Below are positions 1 through 6,623 of a stretch of DNA of 40,752 bases, one piece after another; the first letter of the stretch is position 1; each line of letters begins with the position of its first letter. Made by a program: the position numbers and the translations under genes. This DNA comes from a virus: the IMG/VR virus record IMGVR_UViG_3300019752_000011, positions 1 to 40,752 of that record. The stretch is one strand, 5' to 3'. The notes beneath the pieces are model-generated. The model made no database searches and was not told the DNA's origin. It worked only from the letters and a program-made list of their open reading frames with translations.

Positions 1-102
1 GAAATATTAGCTATGGATGGAAAAAAAGCATTGAAATTTTGGCGACAATATAAAGAATTCATATTATCTGCACCAAACGAGAAATATAATGAAGCCAACT
101 AA
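1..102 (+). CDS. 3' end of an early gene (partial)
   Basis: The window opens inside a reading frame that runs 33 codons to a TAA at 100-102. The visible C-terminus contains the segment KALKFWRQYKEFIL, rich in aromatic and basic residues. Its last codons overlap the start of the next gene at 89, as is usual in tightly packed phage operons. Too little is visible to name a family. A regulatory or small DNA-binding protein is possible from its HTH neighbour, but this is inference. Confidence 0.55.
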   Translation, partial: EILAMDGKKALKFWRQYKEFILSAPNEKYNEAN

Positions 103-241
103 CACAAACATAGCGGAAAAATACGGACTTGATAGAAAAACTATTGGGAACTATAAAAACAGTAAAGATAAAAAAGTAAGAGAAAGATACGATGCACTAA
201 AAGCACACTTTATAAAAGCACACGAAGAAAAGGGGAAGTGA
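89..241 (+). CDS. Small helix-turn-helix protein
   Basis: This is a 50-residue basic protein. Residues 7-23 (NIAEKYGLDRKTIGNYK) look like a classical helix-turn-helix: a helix, a turn at the YGLD segment and a recognition helix. The rest is a charged helix. The gene overlaps the previous one by 14 bases. Its TGA at 239-241 shares the A of an ATG at 241. It is the only HTH protein visible at this end, so it may regulate the early operon or the promoter just downstream. That role is inferred. The ORF is short, but the HTH pattern and overlap make it credible. Confidence 0.6.
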   Translation: MKPTNTNIAEKYGLDRKTIGNYKNSKDKKVRERYDALKAHFIKAHEEKGK

Positions 242-274
242 TGAACATATTACATTTAAATCTAACACAAACAC

Positions 275-307
275 TTAAAGACAATAAAAGTTTTTAAGTG
301 TTATAAT
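275..307 (+). promoter_or_regulatory. Promoter upstream of the GIY-YIG leader
   Basis: A perfect -10 box TATAAT lies at 302-307 after a T-rich stretch. The -35 region is weak (TTAAAG at 275-280, 21 bases upstream). Transcription would begin near 314, giving a leader of about 160 bases before the gene at 477. That leader holds the folded structure described next. Confidence 0.5.
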
Positions 308-341
308 ATATCATACGAAATAGATATACAACATATATGTT

Positions 342-459
342 TTAGTAAAGGTAAGTCAAATACTCTGGCGGGTCGCTTATCTTTACTAAGGTTTATTTGT
401 TCAAGAATCCGCCAAATTCTTCTATTAAAATCAATAAATCAAATTTAATGTTACTGGCG
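342..459 (+). promoter_or_regulatory. Structured 5' leader with pseudoknot (candidate cis-regulatory RNA)
   Basis: Positions 342-355 and 376-389 form a 14-bp stem (one G-U) closing a 20-base loop. Within the loop, TGGCGGGT at 366-373 is complementary to ATCCGCCA at 407-414, so loop and downstream strand can form an eight-pair H-type pseudoknot. A second TGGCG at 455-459, just before the ribosome binding site (AAGGA at 466-470), can pair with the same CGCCA. The two pairings exclude each other. This is the layout of a translational switch for the gene at 477. I do not recognise a known riboswitch class, and the ligand or trigger is unknown. Confidence 0.55.
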
Positions 460-476
460 AAAAAAAAGGAATTAAA

Positions 477-1001
477 ATGTTTTCTTGTTTCGAAAAGAAA
501 AAATGTCAAAAAGAGTTGTATTTTCAAATAGACAATGCTATAAATTATAATAAAGATTATAAATGCAAATGTGGGGTATACGCAATATTTAAAGATAATA
601 TTTGTCTTTATGTAGGACAGTCTAAGAACTTATCAAGCAGAATCTCTACACACTTAAAAGGAAAATATTCAGAATGTGATTGTATTTTAATTTATGAATC
701 TTATGATAGGGATGAAACTGATATTAAAGAACTTACCAATGGAGAAAAGAAGCTTATTCAGATATTAAGACCTATAGAAAATTTAATAGCAGATTATACA
801 GAAGAAATAGATGAGAAAGAGATATTTGAGTCAAATATTGCCTATACAGCAACAGGACCACTTGACAATAGAACAATCATAAAAGATTACAATTTTGTTA
901 TTTTAAATTCTGAATATAATCTAATGATTGCAAGTGACGATGTATCAGAAAATCTAATGATGAATAAAAATGCTAAAAACTATTTAGAAGGCAAAATATA
1001 A
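477..1001 (+). CDS. GIY-YIG nuclease domain protein
   Basis: This 174-residue protein has an N-terminal GIY-YIG fold. Visible motifs are GVY at 33-35, YVGQS at 45-49, Arg55 in the R-x-S helix, the catalytic Glu90 and Asn102 in the RPIENL segment. Known family members cut DNA as homing endonucleases, repair nucleases or restriction enzymes. The C-terminal 70 residues (from about 105) match nothing I know and may bind DNA. It starts with ATG 7 bases after AAGGA and abuts the O-like replication gene (ATGG at 1001, sharing one base with the stop). A free-standing homing endonuclease is the simplest reading, but a DNA-processing role next to replication genes is possible. Confidence 0.8.
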   Translation: MFSCFEKKKCQKELYFQIDNAINYNKDYKCKCGVYAIFKDNICLYVGQSKNLSSRISTHLKGKYSECDCILIYESYDRDETDIKELTNGEKKLIQILRPIENLIADYTEEIDEKEIFESNIAYTATGPLDNRTIIKDYNFVILNSEYNLMIASDDVSENLMMNKNAKNYLEGKI

Positions 1002-1660
1002 TGGGAGCTTTTATTCCAAATAGTTTCCAAGTTCCAAATGTCTTAATAGACGAGTTGATGTGTTCAATTAATCCTAATGCTTTAAAATGTTACCTTATAA
1101 TAATTAGAAAAACAACGGGATGGCACAAAGAGTGGGATAAAATATCTACTACGCAATTACAGAAATTTACAGGTATTAAAAAGAAAGAAACTATCTATAA
1201 AGCTATTGCAGAATTAGAGAAATTAAATCTAATAGAAAGTGTAAAAGAATTAGGGAAATTAACTAGTTATAGACTAGTACCGATAAAAGGTACTAGTACC
1301 GAAAATAGTAATAAAGTAGTACCTATAAAGGGGACTACTACTAGTACCGATAAAGGGGACTCTACAAAAGACACTAAAACAAAAGACAAATATACAAAGT
1401 TTATAGAGTATTTAAAAGACAATGTAGATATAAAAACTAAAGTAACTTCTACTAAAGAGGGTAAGGTTTTATTTAACAATATAGAAGATAAAAGAAAACT
1501 AATTATGGACTATATTAATCATCAAAAAGAGAAAGGCGAATATTCTCAAAGGATAACAGCATATATGTTGGATTATGAAACAGTACATAATAAAAAACAA
1601 GAATTAAAAGAAAATCAAATATTAAAGGATGGTGTAGTACATACATCAATTTCAATGTAA
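1001..1660 (+). CDS. Phage replication initiator, O-like (winged helix)
   Basis: The 219-residue protein begins with the pattern of the phage replication protein O N-terminal family: IPNSFQVPNVLIDELM, then a KCYLIIIRKTTGWHK segment and a winged helix including TTQLQKFTGIKKKETIYKAI. This domain binds origin repeats. A low-complexity Thr/Ser/Lys linker (about residues 88-125) follows, then a C-terminal region likely to contact the helicase or its loader. The linker DNA contains direct repeats that look like the origin, as in lambda gene O. It overlaps the next gene by one base (TAATG at 1658-1662). The assignment is firm for the N-terminus and inferred for the C-terminus. Confidence 0.8.
   Translation: MGAFIPNSFQVPNVLIDELMCSINPNALKCYLIIIRKTTGWHKEWDKISTTQLQKFTGIKKKETIYKAIAELEKLNLIESVKELGKLTSYRLVPIKGTSTENSNKVVPIKGTTTSTDKGDSTKDTKTKDKYTKFIEYLKDNVDIKTKVTSTKEGKVLFNNIEDKRKLIMDYINHQKEKGEYSQRITAYMLDYETVHNKKQELKENQILKDGVVHTSISM
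1273..1360 (+). repeat. Iterons inside the O-like gene (candidate replication origin)
   Basis: There are four imperfect direct copies of a unit close to ACTAGTACCGATAAAGG, starting at 1273, 1292, 1315 and 1340. Copies 3 and 4 extend to GGGGAC. Spacing is 19, 23 and 25 bases. The repeats lie in the linker-coding part of the initiator gene and are followed by a very A-rich stretch (1362-1420) that could unwind easily. This is the lambda arrangement (iterons in gene O, then an AT-rich region). Confidence 0.7.
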
Positions 1661-2016
1661 TGATACTTGAATACATAGATATATACAAAATAGAATGTGC
1701 TGTACTAAATACTTTTATTAGCGGTGGAGAGTACGTAGAACACAACATAGAGCCTTTCAAAATGGAAAGCAAGTATTTCCAAGGCGAATTAAATAAAATG
1801 CTTTGTGATAGAGTTATGAAGCAAATAGAAGATGATTTAAGTATGGGTGTATTAAGTATAAAACTTTCAGCTTGGGTAAGAGATATACAACCAAGATACA
1901 AGAGTGATTTTTTAAATATAATTTGCAACGGGGTGCTACCAATGAGCGTAGCAAAAAAATATTATGAAGAAATGAAAATACAATACATGGAGAGGTTAGC
2001 AAATGGAAGAAATTAA
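1660..2016 (+). CDS. Replication-module protein, possibly DnaB N-terminal-like
   Basis: A 118-residue helical protein coupled to the initiator by a one-base stop/start overlap. The opening (IECAVLNTFISGG) and a FQGELNKMLCDRV helix are reminiscent of the helical N-terminal domain of DnaB-type helicases or of helicase-loader proteins. The helicase encoded at 2350 lacks such a domain, so this could supply it as a separate chain. That is inference from position and weak similarity. No catalytic motif is seen. It overlaps the next gene by 14 bases. Confidence 0.6.
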   Translation: MILEYIDIYKIECAVLNTFISGGEYVEHNIEPFKMESKYFQGELNKMLCDRVMKQIEDDLSMGVLSIKLSAWVRDIQPRYKSDFLNIICNGVLPMSVAKKYYEEMKIQYMERLANGRN

Positions 2017-2176
2017 AGAAGAACTATTAAAAAGCATCGTTAGAGGATACCTATATACAAATGCAGGAGCAAAGAAATTAAGCTGGTTTTATGAAGTTGA
2101 TATAAAAATAGTAAAAGAGATAATAAAAGATATTAAATTAGGAAAATACAAAAGGTTTGAAAATGGAAGAAGTTAA
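2003..2176 (+). CDS. Small basic protein of unknown function
   Basis: 57 residues, mostly helical, with the central segment KKLSWFYEVDIKIVKEIIKDI. It starts at ATG 2003 inside the end of the previous gene, after GAGAGG at 1990-1995. It overlaps the next gene at its own end. This tight two-sided overlap supports it as real. The sequence could be a small HTH-like fold, but I do not recognise a family. Confidence 0.5.
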   Translation: MEEIKEELLKSIVRGYLYTNAGAKKLSWFYEVDIKIVKEIIKDIKLGKYKRFENGRS

Positions 2177-2360
2177 GAAAAGTTGCAGTACTTGTGAGAG
2201 AAAAAGTTTTAATACTTGTAATTATAGTGGATATTCTTTAGAAGCAGAAAGAAAAGTTCCTACAAAATGTGGACAAAATTATGAAAAAGGATGGATAAAG
2301 AGAAGAAGCATTCTTACTAAAATAAAAGATTTTTGGATAGGGGAAAATAATGGAAGATAG
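2163..2360 (+). CDS. Small cysteine-rich protein (zinc-binding candidate)
   Basis: 65 residues counted from ATG 2163. A TTG at 2157 is an alternative start. Cysteines form CSTC, then single Cys in NTCNY and TKCGQ, giving four possible zinc ligands. Small CxxC proteins of this kind are common near phage replication genes, usually without known function. A second CSTC protein lies at 6095. The gene overlaps both neighbours, so it is translated as part of the replication operon. Confidence 0.6.
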   Translation: MEEVKKSCSTCERKSFNTCNYSGYSLEAERKVPTKCGQNYEKGWIKRRSILTKIKDFWIGENNGR

Positions 2361-3348
2361 AAAACAAATACTAATAGACAAATTAGAAAGTGATATAAAA
2401 GAAAAACAATCAATTTTAAAAGAGATTCAAGACGAATTTAAAACTAATAAACTATTTGCACCTAAAAACATTAGAGATATTAAAGGATTAAATCTTGAAG
2501 TAATAGGACTTAATTATATTCCACTTATCAAAGGAGCTTACAATTTACTAACTGGGCGAGGTGGTTCGGGTAAATCAGCAGTAGCATTAAAAAGTATGAT
2601 TATGTATTTAGCAATAAATCCAACTAAAACTGGATTAGCTTTTTTTACAGAAGATGGGAAAGACGATATTATCTCGCGATTAGAAATGATTTGTAGAGGC
2701 GAAAATATAAATAGTGAAGATATTATTAATCGTGTGCATTTTATAACAGTTGAAAACGACGACCGTATCAAGTGGGCGAAAACTTCAAGAGACGGATATC
2801 AAGTAGAAAGCGTTTACATAAATGAAGTAATAGAATTCGCAAAAAGTCAAAGTGTAGGATTTATCATAATTGACCCATTGAAAAGATTTCATTCATTAAG
2901 TGAAAATTCTAATGATGATATGGATGTTTTAGTAAGAGACGTTTTTGTAGATATGGCGGTTAAAACAGAAGCTTGTCTTTTAGTATTACATCATAGTGCA
3001 AAAGGTGGCGAAAGTGGAGCATCAAGAGGAGCTGGAACAATAAGTGATAGTGCTAGACTTGGTTGGAGAATAGGGAAATTCTATATCAAGAATGAGAAAA
3101 CTGGAGAGATTGTAGTTGATGAAAGCAAAAGAAATAAAATAAAACTTTCAATTATAAAAGATAATCAAGGATTAGAAAGTAAATGTAGTATAAGAGATGT
3201 TTCTGATAGTTCAATACAAAATCCATTAATCGGATTTATTGGTGGATATAATAGAAGTATTGAGCCTGAAACAACAACATACGAAATGACAAACAATTTA
3301 GAAAATCCACCGCAAATTGATGTGGATATTCCTGAGATAGATTTTTAA
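2350..3348 (+). CDS. RepA/DnaB-type helicase ATPase (AAA_25 RecA fold)
   Basis: 332 residues. The RecA-type core shows Walker A GRGGSGKS at 69-76, Walker B FIIID at 171-175, and the family's HH-containing strand (LLVLHHSAKGG, 211-220) followed by GASRGAGTISDSAR. This order is typical of RSF1010 RepA-like hexameric helicases and phage primosomal ATPases, which unwind DNA ahead of the fork. The N-terminal 40 residues form a coiled coil that could mediate oligomerisation or loading. There is no primase domain. Placement just after the O-like initiator fits a replicative helicase. Confidence 0.8.
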   Translation: MEDRKQILIDKLESDIKEKQSILKEIQDEFKTNKLFAPKNIRDIKGLNLEVIGLNYIPLIKGAYNLLTGRGGSGKSAVALKSMIMYLAINPTKTGLAFFTEDGKDDIISRLEMICRGENINSEDIINRVHFITVENDDRIKWAKTSRDGYQVESVYINEVIEFAKSQSVGFIIIDPLKRFHSLSENSNDDMDVLVRDVFVDMAVKTEACLLVLHHSAKGGESGASRGAGTISDSARLGWRIGKFYIKNEKTGEIVVDESKRNKIKLSIIKDNQGLESKCSIRDVSDSSIQNPLIGFIGGYNRSIEPETTTYEMTNNLENPPQIDVDIPEIDF

Positions 3349-3357
3349 GGAGAGAAC

Positions 3358-4014
3358 ATGAAAAAAACAAAACTATTAAATTTATATAGTGGAGTAGGTG
3401 GCAATGTAAAACTGCTAGATAGAACCAAATATGAAATAACATCAATAGAATTAGATACTAAAATATCTGCAAAATATAAAGAACTTTTTCCAGATGATAT
3501 ACTTATTAATGCTGATGCAAAAGAATATTTATTAAATCATTTTGAAGAGTTCGATATTATTTGGGCAAGTCCACCATGTCAGTCTCATTCAAAGATGGCT
3601 AAGTTTGGAAGAAATAGAAAACCTATATTTACTGATATGGCACTTTATGAGGTTATAATGTTTTTGAAAAACTATTGCAATGATAAAAAATGGGTAGTTG
3701 AAAATGTAGTTCCATATTACAAGCCATTAATCGAACCAACAATAAAAATAGAAAGACACCTTTTTTGGAGTAACTTCGAGTTTGAAGAAGTTACAGTACC
3801 AGGGATAAAAAACTTTATAAATAAAACAACAGTAAGTGGATCAAATGAATTAAAAGAATGGCTAGGACTAAACTATACAGGAAATGTCTACTATAGAAAT
3901 AATCATTGTCCAGCTCAAGTATTAAGAAATTGTGTTCATCCACTTGTAGGAAAACATATAATAGATAGTATAGAAAATAAAAACACCAAGAAAAAGAATA
4001 AGACATTAATTTAG
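3358..4014 (+). CDS. DNA cytosine-5 methyltransferase
   Basis: 218 residues, short for the family (often 300-400) but with the key motifs. These are motif I LLNLYSGVGGN (6-16) for S-adenosylmethionine binding, motif IV SPPCQSH with catalytic Cys74, and motif VI ENV at 115-117. A region rich in aromatics and His near the end (NNHCPAQVLRN) should contain motifs IX/X. The target recognition region is small, as in many phage orphan enzymes. There is no partner restriction nuclease. The likely role is protecting phage DNA from host restriction. SD AGGAGAG precedes the ATG. Confidence 0.88.
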   Translation: MKKTKLLNLYSGVGGNVKLLDRTKYEITSIELDTKISAKYKELFPDDILINADAKEYLLNHFEEFDIIWASPPCQSHSKMAKFGRNRKPIFTDMALYEVIMFLKNYCNDKKWVVENVVPYYKPLIEPTIKIERHLFWSNFEFEEVTVPGIKNFINKTTVSGSNELKEWLGLNYTGNVYYRNNHCPAQVLRNCVHPLVGKHIIDSIENKNTKKKNKTLI

Positions 4015-4117
4015 AAGAAAAATAAACAGAAGAACTCTTAAAATTACAATCTGAAATCATCAGACAATTAGCCGAGAGGATATAGTTAGTCGAAGAAGTG
4101 AAATATAAGAGCGAGTG

Positions 4118-4182
4118 AATTTCGAAATTATTTTGAAAAATTATCATCTTTTATTGACGTATGCATCAAAAGATGATATAAT
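4118..4182 (+). promoter_or_regulatory. Strong promoter with palindromic operator
   Basis: TTGACG at 4154-4159, a 17-base spacer and a perfect TATAAT at 4177-4182 make a near-consensus sigma70 promoter. It is enclosed by an 11-bp perfect inverted repeat: TATCATCTTTT at 4142-4152 and AAAAGATGATA at 4168-4178. One arm lies upstream of the -35 and the other overlaps the -10, the usual geometry of a repressor site. A separate 12-bp palindrome AATTTCGAAATT sits at 4118-4129. The 200 bases between 4015 and 4213 hold no convincing gene. Confidence 0.72.
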
Positions 4183-4213
4183 TTGAGTACATTTAAAAAG
4201 AGAGGAAAACAAA

Positions 4214-4627
4214 ATGGAAAACAAAAAATACAAATTAGACTTAGAAGATTTTAAAATAGTAGGGAGTGTAAAGCTATTTAGAATAGTTGCATTAACTTCT
4301 TTTTCATCTGTTTCTGCAGGAGATTTAGGAGGGTATATAAAATCAGAAGAAAATCTTTCTATATCAGGAGATGCTTGGGTATATGGAAATGCTAGTGTAT
4401 CAGAAAATGCTGAGGTATTTTGGATATCTAAAATAGGTTCAGACTTAAGTACACTTACAGTTTTCAGAACGAAAGATGGGTTTAAATTGTCAAGAGGTTG
4501 TTTTTTAGGAACATTTCAAGAGTTTAAGAAAGCAGTAGAAAAAAAAGACAAAGACTGTGAATATAGAAAAGAATACGAATTATTATATCCTTTGATAGAG
4601 CATAAATTCGGAAAGTTTTTAAAATGA
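4214..4627 (+). CDS. Left-handed beta-helix (hexapeptide) phage protein
   Basis: 137 residues. The N-terminal part has the pattern seen in a widespread prophage family: FRIVALTSFSSVSAGDLGGYI, then short beta-helix turns (LSISGDAWVYGNASVSENAEV). The six-residue periodicity with V/A/G marks a hexapeptide-type solenoid, often annotated as polymer-forming. The C-terminus (about 95-137) is a charged helical tail. It is the first gene after the strong promoter at 4154. Function in phages is not established. It is not an acyltransferase, since no catalytic His region is visible. Confidence 0.65.
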   Translation: MENKKYKLDLEDFKIVGSVKLFRIVALTSFSSVSAGDLGGYIKSEENLSISGDAWVYGNASVSENAEVFWISKIGSDLSTLTVFRTKDGFKLSRGCFLGTFQEFKKAVEKKDKDCEYRKEYELLYPLIEHKFGKFLK

Positions 4628-4866
4628 TTAAAAATATAAATATAGATAGCAATATAATAGCAGACCATTTTATAAAGCAATTTTCAAGCAAAAGAAGTGC
4701 AAGACAAAGTATATCTAAGATAAAAAAAGCATACAAGACAAATAAGTTTAACAGTTGGGAGATATACGTAAAAGCCTACAATCACGACATAAGCCAACAA
4801 GTAAAAGGCGATGAGTCGAGTTTTGAACATCAAATATCAGAGTGTTTGGATAAGGATAAGAGATGA
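4624..4866 (+). CDS. Hypothetical protein, 80 aa
   Basis: It overlaps the preceding gene by four bases (ATGA). The sequence is basic in the middle (SSKRSARQSISKIKKAYKT) and acidic at the end, with one central Trp. No family is recognised. Its own TGA at 4864-4866 overlaps an ATG at 4863 that opens a 16-codon peptide frame through the direct repeat at 4874. That peptide is too short to call. Confidence 0.5.
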   Translation: MIKNINIDSNIIADHFIKQFSSKRSARQSISKIKKAYKTNKFNSWEIYVKAYNHDISQQVKGDESSFEHQISECLDKDKR

Positions 4867-4873
4867 TACATGT

Positions 4874-4901
4874 ATATGAAAGTGAACAAAATGAAACAAA
4901 A
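4874..4901 (+). repeat. 28-bp direct repeat, copy 1
   Basis: This copy is identical to 5342-5369, 468 bases downstream. The shared stretch starts ATATGAAAGTGAACAAAATG. It can be read as MKVNKMKQN in one frame and as YESEQNETK in another, and both frames are open in both copies. The pair brackets two small genes. Confidence 0.9.
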
Positions 4902-4914
4902 CAAAGAGGTTAAT

Positions 4915-5139
4915 ATGGAATTAGAAGATTTAAATACAGCAAAGCAAATAATCAGCGAAATGATAAAGACTAAAAAGTCTTATGATAAAGCAGTTGATAG
5001 AATGGGCAAAGAAGATGTTTTTGGATGCAGTAGAGCCAAAATAACAACAATGAATGCGAATATAAGCAAGAATGCAAAACTTTTAAATGACTATATTCCT
5101 CATTTAAAAAGTGTAGCTGATAAAATAGCAAAAGGATAA
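4915..5139 (+). CDS. Hypothetical helical protein, 74 aa
   Basis: The reading frame is open from 4870, but ATG 4915 follows a good ribosome binding site (AGAGG at 4905-4909), while the upstream part is only the direct repeat. From there the protein is 74 residues, mostly alpha-helical and Lys-rich (IISEMIKTKKSYDKAV and a C-terminal DYIPHLKSVADKI). No motif is recognised. It lies within the segment flanked by the 28-bp direct repeats and so may have been gained with it. Confidence 0.5.
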   Translation: MELEDLNTAKQIISEMIKTKKSYDKAVDRMGKEDVFGCSRAKITTMNANISKNAKLLNDYIPHLKSVADKIAKG

Positions 5140-5142
5140 AAA

Positions 5143-5372
5143 ATGGCAGAAGTAAAAGAATGTAAAAACTGCAAAAAAGTAAATCAATATCTAAGTTTAG
5201 ATCGCATTATCACGAATGCAACAAGTGTATAGTATTGACACAGAAGTTTGTTACCGATTTAGGTTGGGATAGAGAAGATGCACGAGAAAGAGCTAGCTTC
5301 GGAGATAGCGTCGAAGGTAAACAAAAATATTGGAGAATGAGATATGAAAGTGAACAAAATGAAACAAAATAG
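5143..5372 (+). pseudogene. Frameshifted zinc-ribbon protein
   Basis: Frame 1 from ATG 5143 encodes MAEVKECKNCKK, then soon stops at 5232. The -1 frame beyond the A6 run (5173-5178) is open to TAG 5372 and continues the expected protein, with HYHECNKC and then TDLGWDREDARERASFGDS. Adding one A at the run joins them into a 76-residue protein with the CxxC...CxxC zinc ribbon common in phage HNH-like and small regulatory proteins. So the gene is disrupted by a one-base loss, a sequencing error in the homopolymer, or unusual slippage. The canonical slippery heptamer is not in the right phase. Confidence 0.55.
5342..5369 (+). repeat. 28-bp direct repeat, copy 2
   Basis: This is the second identical copy of the repeat at 4874-4901. 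Here it supplies both the end of the frameshifted zinc-ribbon gene and the first nine codons of the gene at 5344. Recombination between the copies would delete the 468-base segment and join the upstream gene directly to the gene at 5344. Confidence 0.9.
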
Positions 5373-5988
5373 TTTAGAATTAACACAAAGTCAAGTAAAA
5401 AGAGTTATAGAAGCTGAAAAAGGCGAAACTATTATGTTAATGTTTCCTATAAAGTTATCTGATTATCAAACAAACATGGGTAATATTTTGGAAGATATTG
5501 AAAATATTTACATAAGGGATGGGATATTGCATATATATATTAAAGATGATTATAGGCAATTAAATAAACTTCCAGTCCAAAAGGGCGATAAAGATATTTT
5601 TGTGCAAGAAGAGTTTTTGTTGCAAACCAGAAATGGAAGTATTGGAAATCACACAGATATAAAATATAGAGGTGATAAAAATACAGATTTTCACGGAGTC
5701 CACAAAGATGATAATTCTACATATAATACGGAATGGTATAGTGCTGATATAATGACTAGAGAACAATCAAGGCTAACTATTAGTGAGTGTGTTGATGTTA
5801 GTGTTGTTAGAATATTTGATTTAAAATTAAAAGAAATAGAACAGATAACCTCAGAACCAATATATGCAAATCTTTTACATTATGAACTGATGTTTAAAGA
5901 CTATTACAACAACCAATTAAAAGAACAAAACATAAACAGAACATACGAAGATAACGATTATGTATTTTTACTAGAGTTTAAAAAGTGA
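5344..5988 (+). CDS. ASCH-like phage protein
   Basis: 214 residues. The order of segments matches the ASCH-related family common in phages: an N-terminal TQSQVKRVIEAEKGE stretch, the strand MLMFPIKL, then a 'GDKDIFVQEEF' segment equivalent to the family's 'PGDRLWVRE'. It ends with LTISECVDVSVVRIFDLKLKEI, resembling the family's 'RITV..VRVERLQDI'. ASCH domains have a PUA-like fold thought to bind RNA or modified nucleotides. The role in phages is unclear. The ATG 5344 follows GGAG at 5332-5335. The first nine residues come from the direct repeat. Confidence 0.6.
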   Translation: MKVNKMKQNSLELTQSQVKRVIEAEKGETIMLMFPIKLSDYQTNMGNILEDIENIYIRDGILHIYIKDDYRQLNKLPVQKGDKDIFVQEEFLLQTRNGSIGNHTDIKYRGDKNTDFHGVHKDDNSTYNTEWYSADIMTREQSRLTISECVDVSVVRIFDLKLKEIEQITSEPIYANLLHYELMFKDYYNNQLKEQNINRTYEDNDYVFLLEFKK

Positions 5989-6116
5989 AATACTCAAAAG
6001 AATTCAGAAAAATGCAATGGACGAAGAAAGAAATACACAAACTAATTAAATTTTATAGAGAAAAGAGAGAGAATGAAAATAATAATAAAAGAAAATGCTT
6101 AAAAAGCAAAAAGTAG
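5985..6116 (+). CDS. Small basic protein, 43 aa
   Basis: A GTG start at 5985 overlaps the previous stop in a GTGA arrangement, which supports translational coupling. The product is strongly basic (SKEFRKMQWTKKEIHKLIKF) and could be a nucleic-acid-binding helix pair. It overlaps the next gene by 22 bases. No family is recognised. Confidence 0.45.
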   Translation: MKYSKEFRKMQWTKKEIHKLIKFYREKRENENNNKRKCLKSKK

Positions 6117-6262
6117 AAATGATAGACTGTAGTACTTGCAGTCTATCAATAAAATACAAAAATGAGATACATTGCAAACTGCGAATAAAATCAAATATAC
6201 CAAGTCAATATTCAAAAGTAACAAAAGTAACAGATTGTAGCTGGAATAAATTAAAGAAATAA
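6095..6262 (+). CDS. Small cysteine-rich protein, 55 aa
   Basis: ATG 6095 opens inside the previous gene. Cysteines occur as DCSTCS, HCKL and TDCSW, giving four possible zinc ligands with spacing C-x2-C-x11-C-x20-C. The CSTC motif and the overall size resemble the protein at 2163, so the two may be distant relatives. It is followed by 148 bases without a gene (6263-6410), A+T-rich, with possible but weak promoter sequence ending near 6390. Confidence 0.5.
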   Translation: MLKKQKVEMIDCSTCSLSIKYKNEIHCKLRIKSNIPSQYSKVTKVTDCSWNKLKK

Positions 6263-6410
6263 AAGACACAATTTAAGTCTAATTTAAAGATAAATAAGTA
6301 TACTTTCAATAGTTAAAAAATAACGAGTTCTATTTACAACACATTGTTAAAATTATTTTTCATGTTTGCATCTAAGAGAGGTGTAAATTAGAAAAATAAA
6401 GGATTTAAAG

Positions 6411-6614
6411 ATGAATAATCACGACACAATACAAGCAAAGCAAGAAGATATAAACATCACAAGAAACAAAATGTTTGATGAGATGATTTATCGTTTAGAT
6501 GATAGACTGATTGAGTTTAGAAGCTTAGTAGATTATATGCAAAAAGTAGCAAAAGACTATAAAGGATATGATTTTACAAAGGATTTAAACGAACATTTGT
6601 TGCAAGAAATGTAA
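6411..6614 (+). CDS. Hypothetical protein, 67 aa
   Basis: First gene of the recombination operon, with SD AAGGA at 6399-6403 about 7 bases before the ATG. The product is acidic and helical (MFDEMIYRLDDRLIEFRSLVDYMQKVAKDY). No family is recognised. It probably acts with, or is a small accessory to, the annealing protein encoded two genes downstream, judging from position only. Confidence 0.5.
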   Translation: MNNHDTIQAKQEDINITRNKMFDEMIYRLDDRLIEFRSLVDYMQKVAKDYKGYDFTKDLNEHLLQEM

Positions 6615-6623
6615 GGATTAATT

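Noticed and set aside
241-297. A 19-codon frame starting on the stop of the HTH gene (MNILHLNLTQTLKDNKSF)
   Set aside because: Too short, it contains the likely promoter -35 region and has no similarity. It is treated as leader DNA.
5170-5182. Programmed frameshift in the zinc-ribbon gene at the A6 run
   Set aside because: The A AAA AAG heptamer is in the wrong phase for a standard -1 slip. A one-base indel is the simpler explanation.
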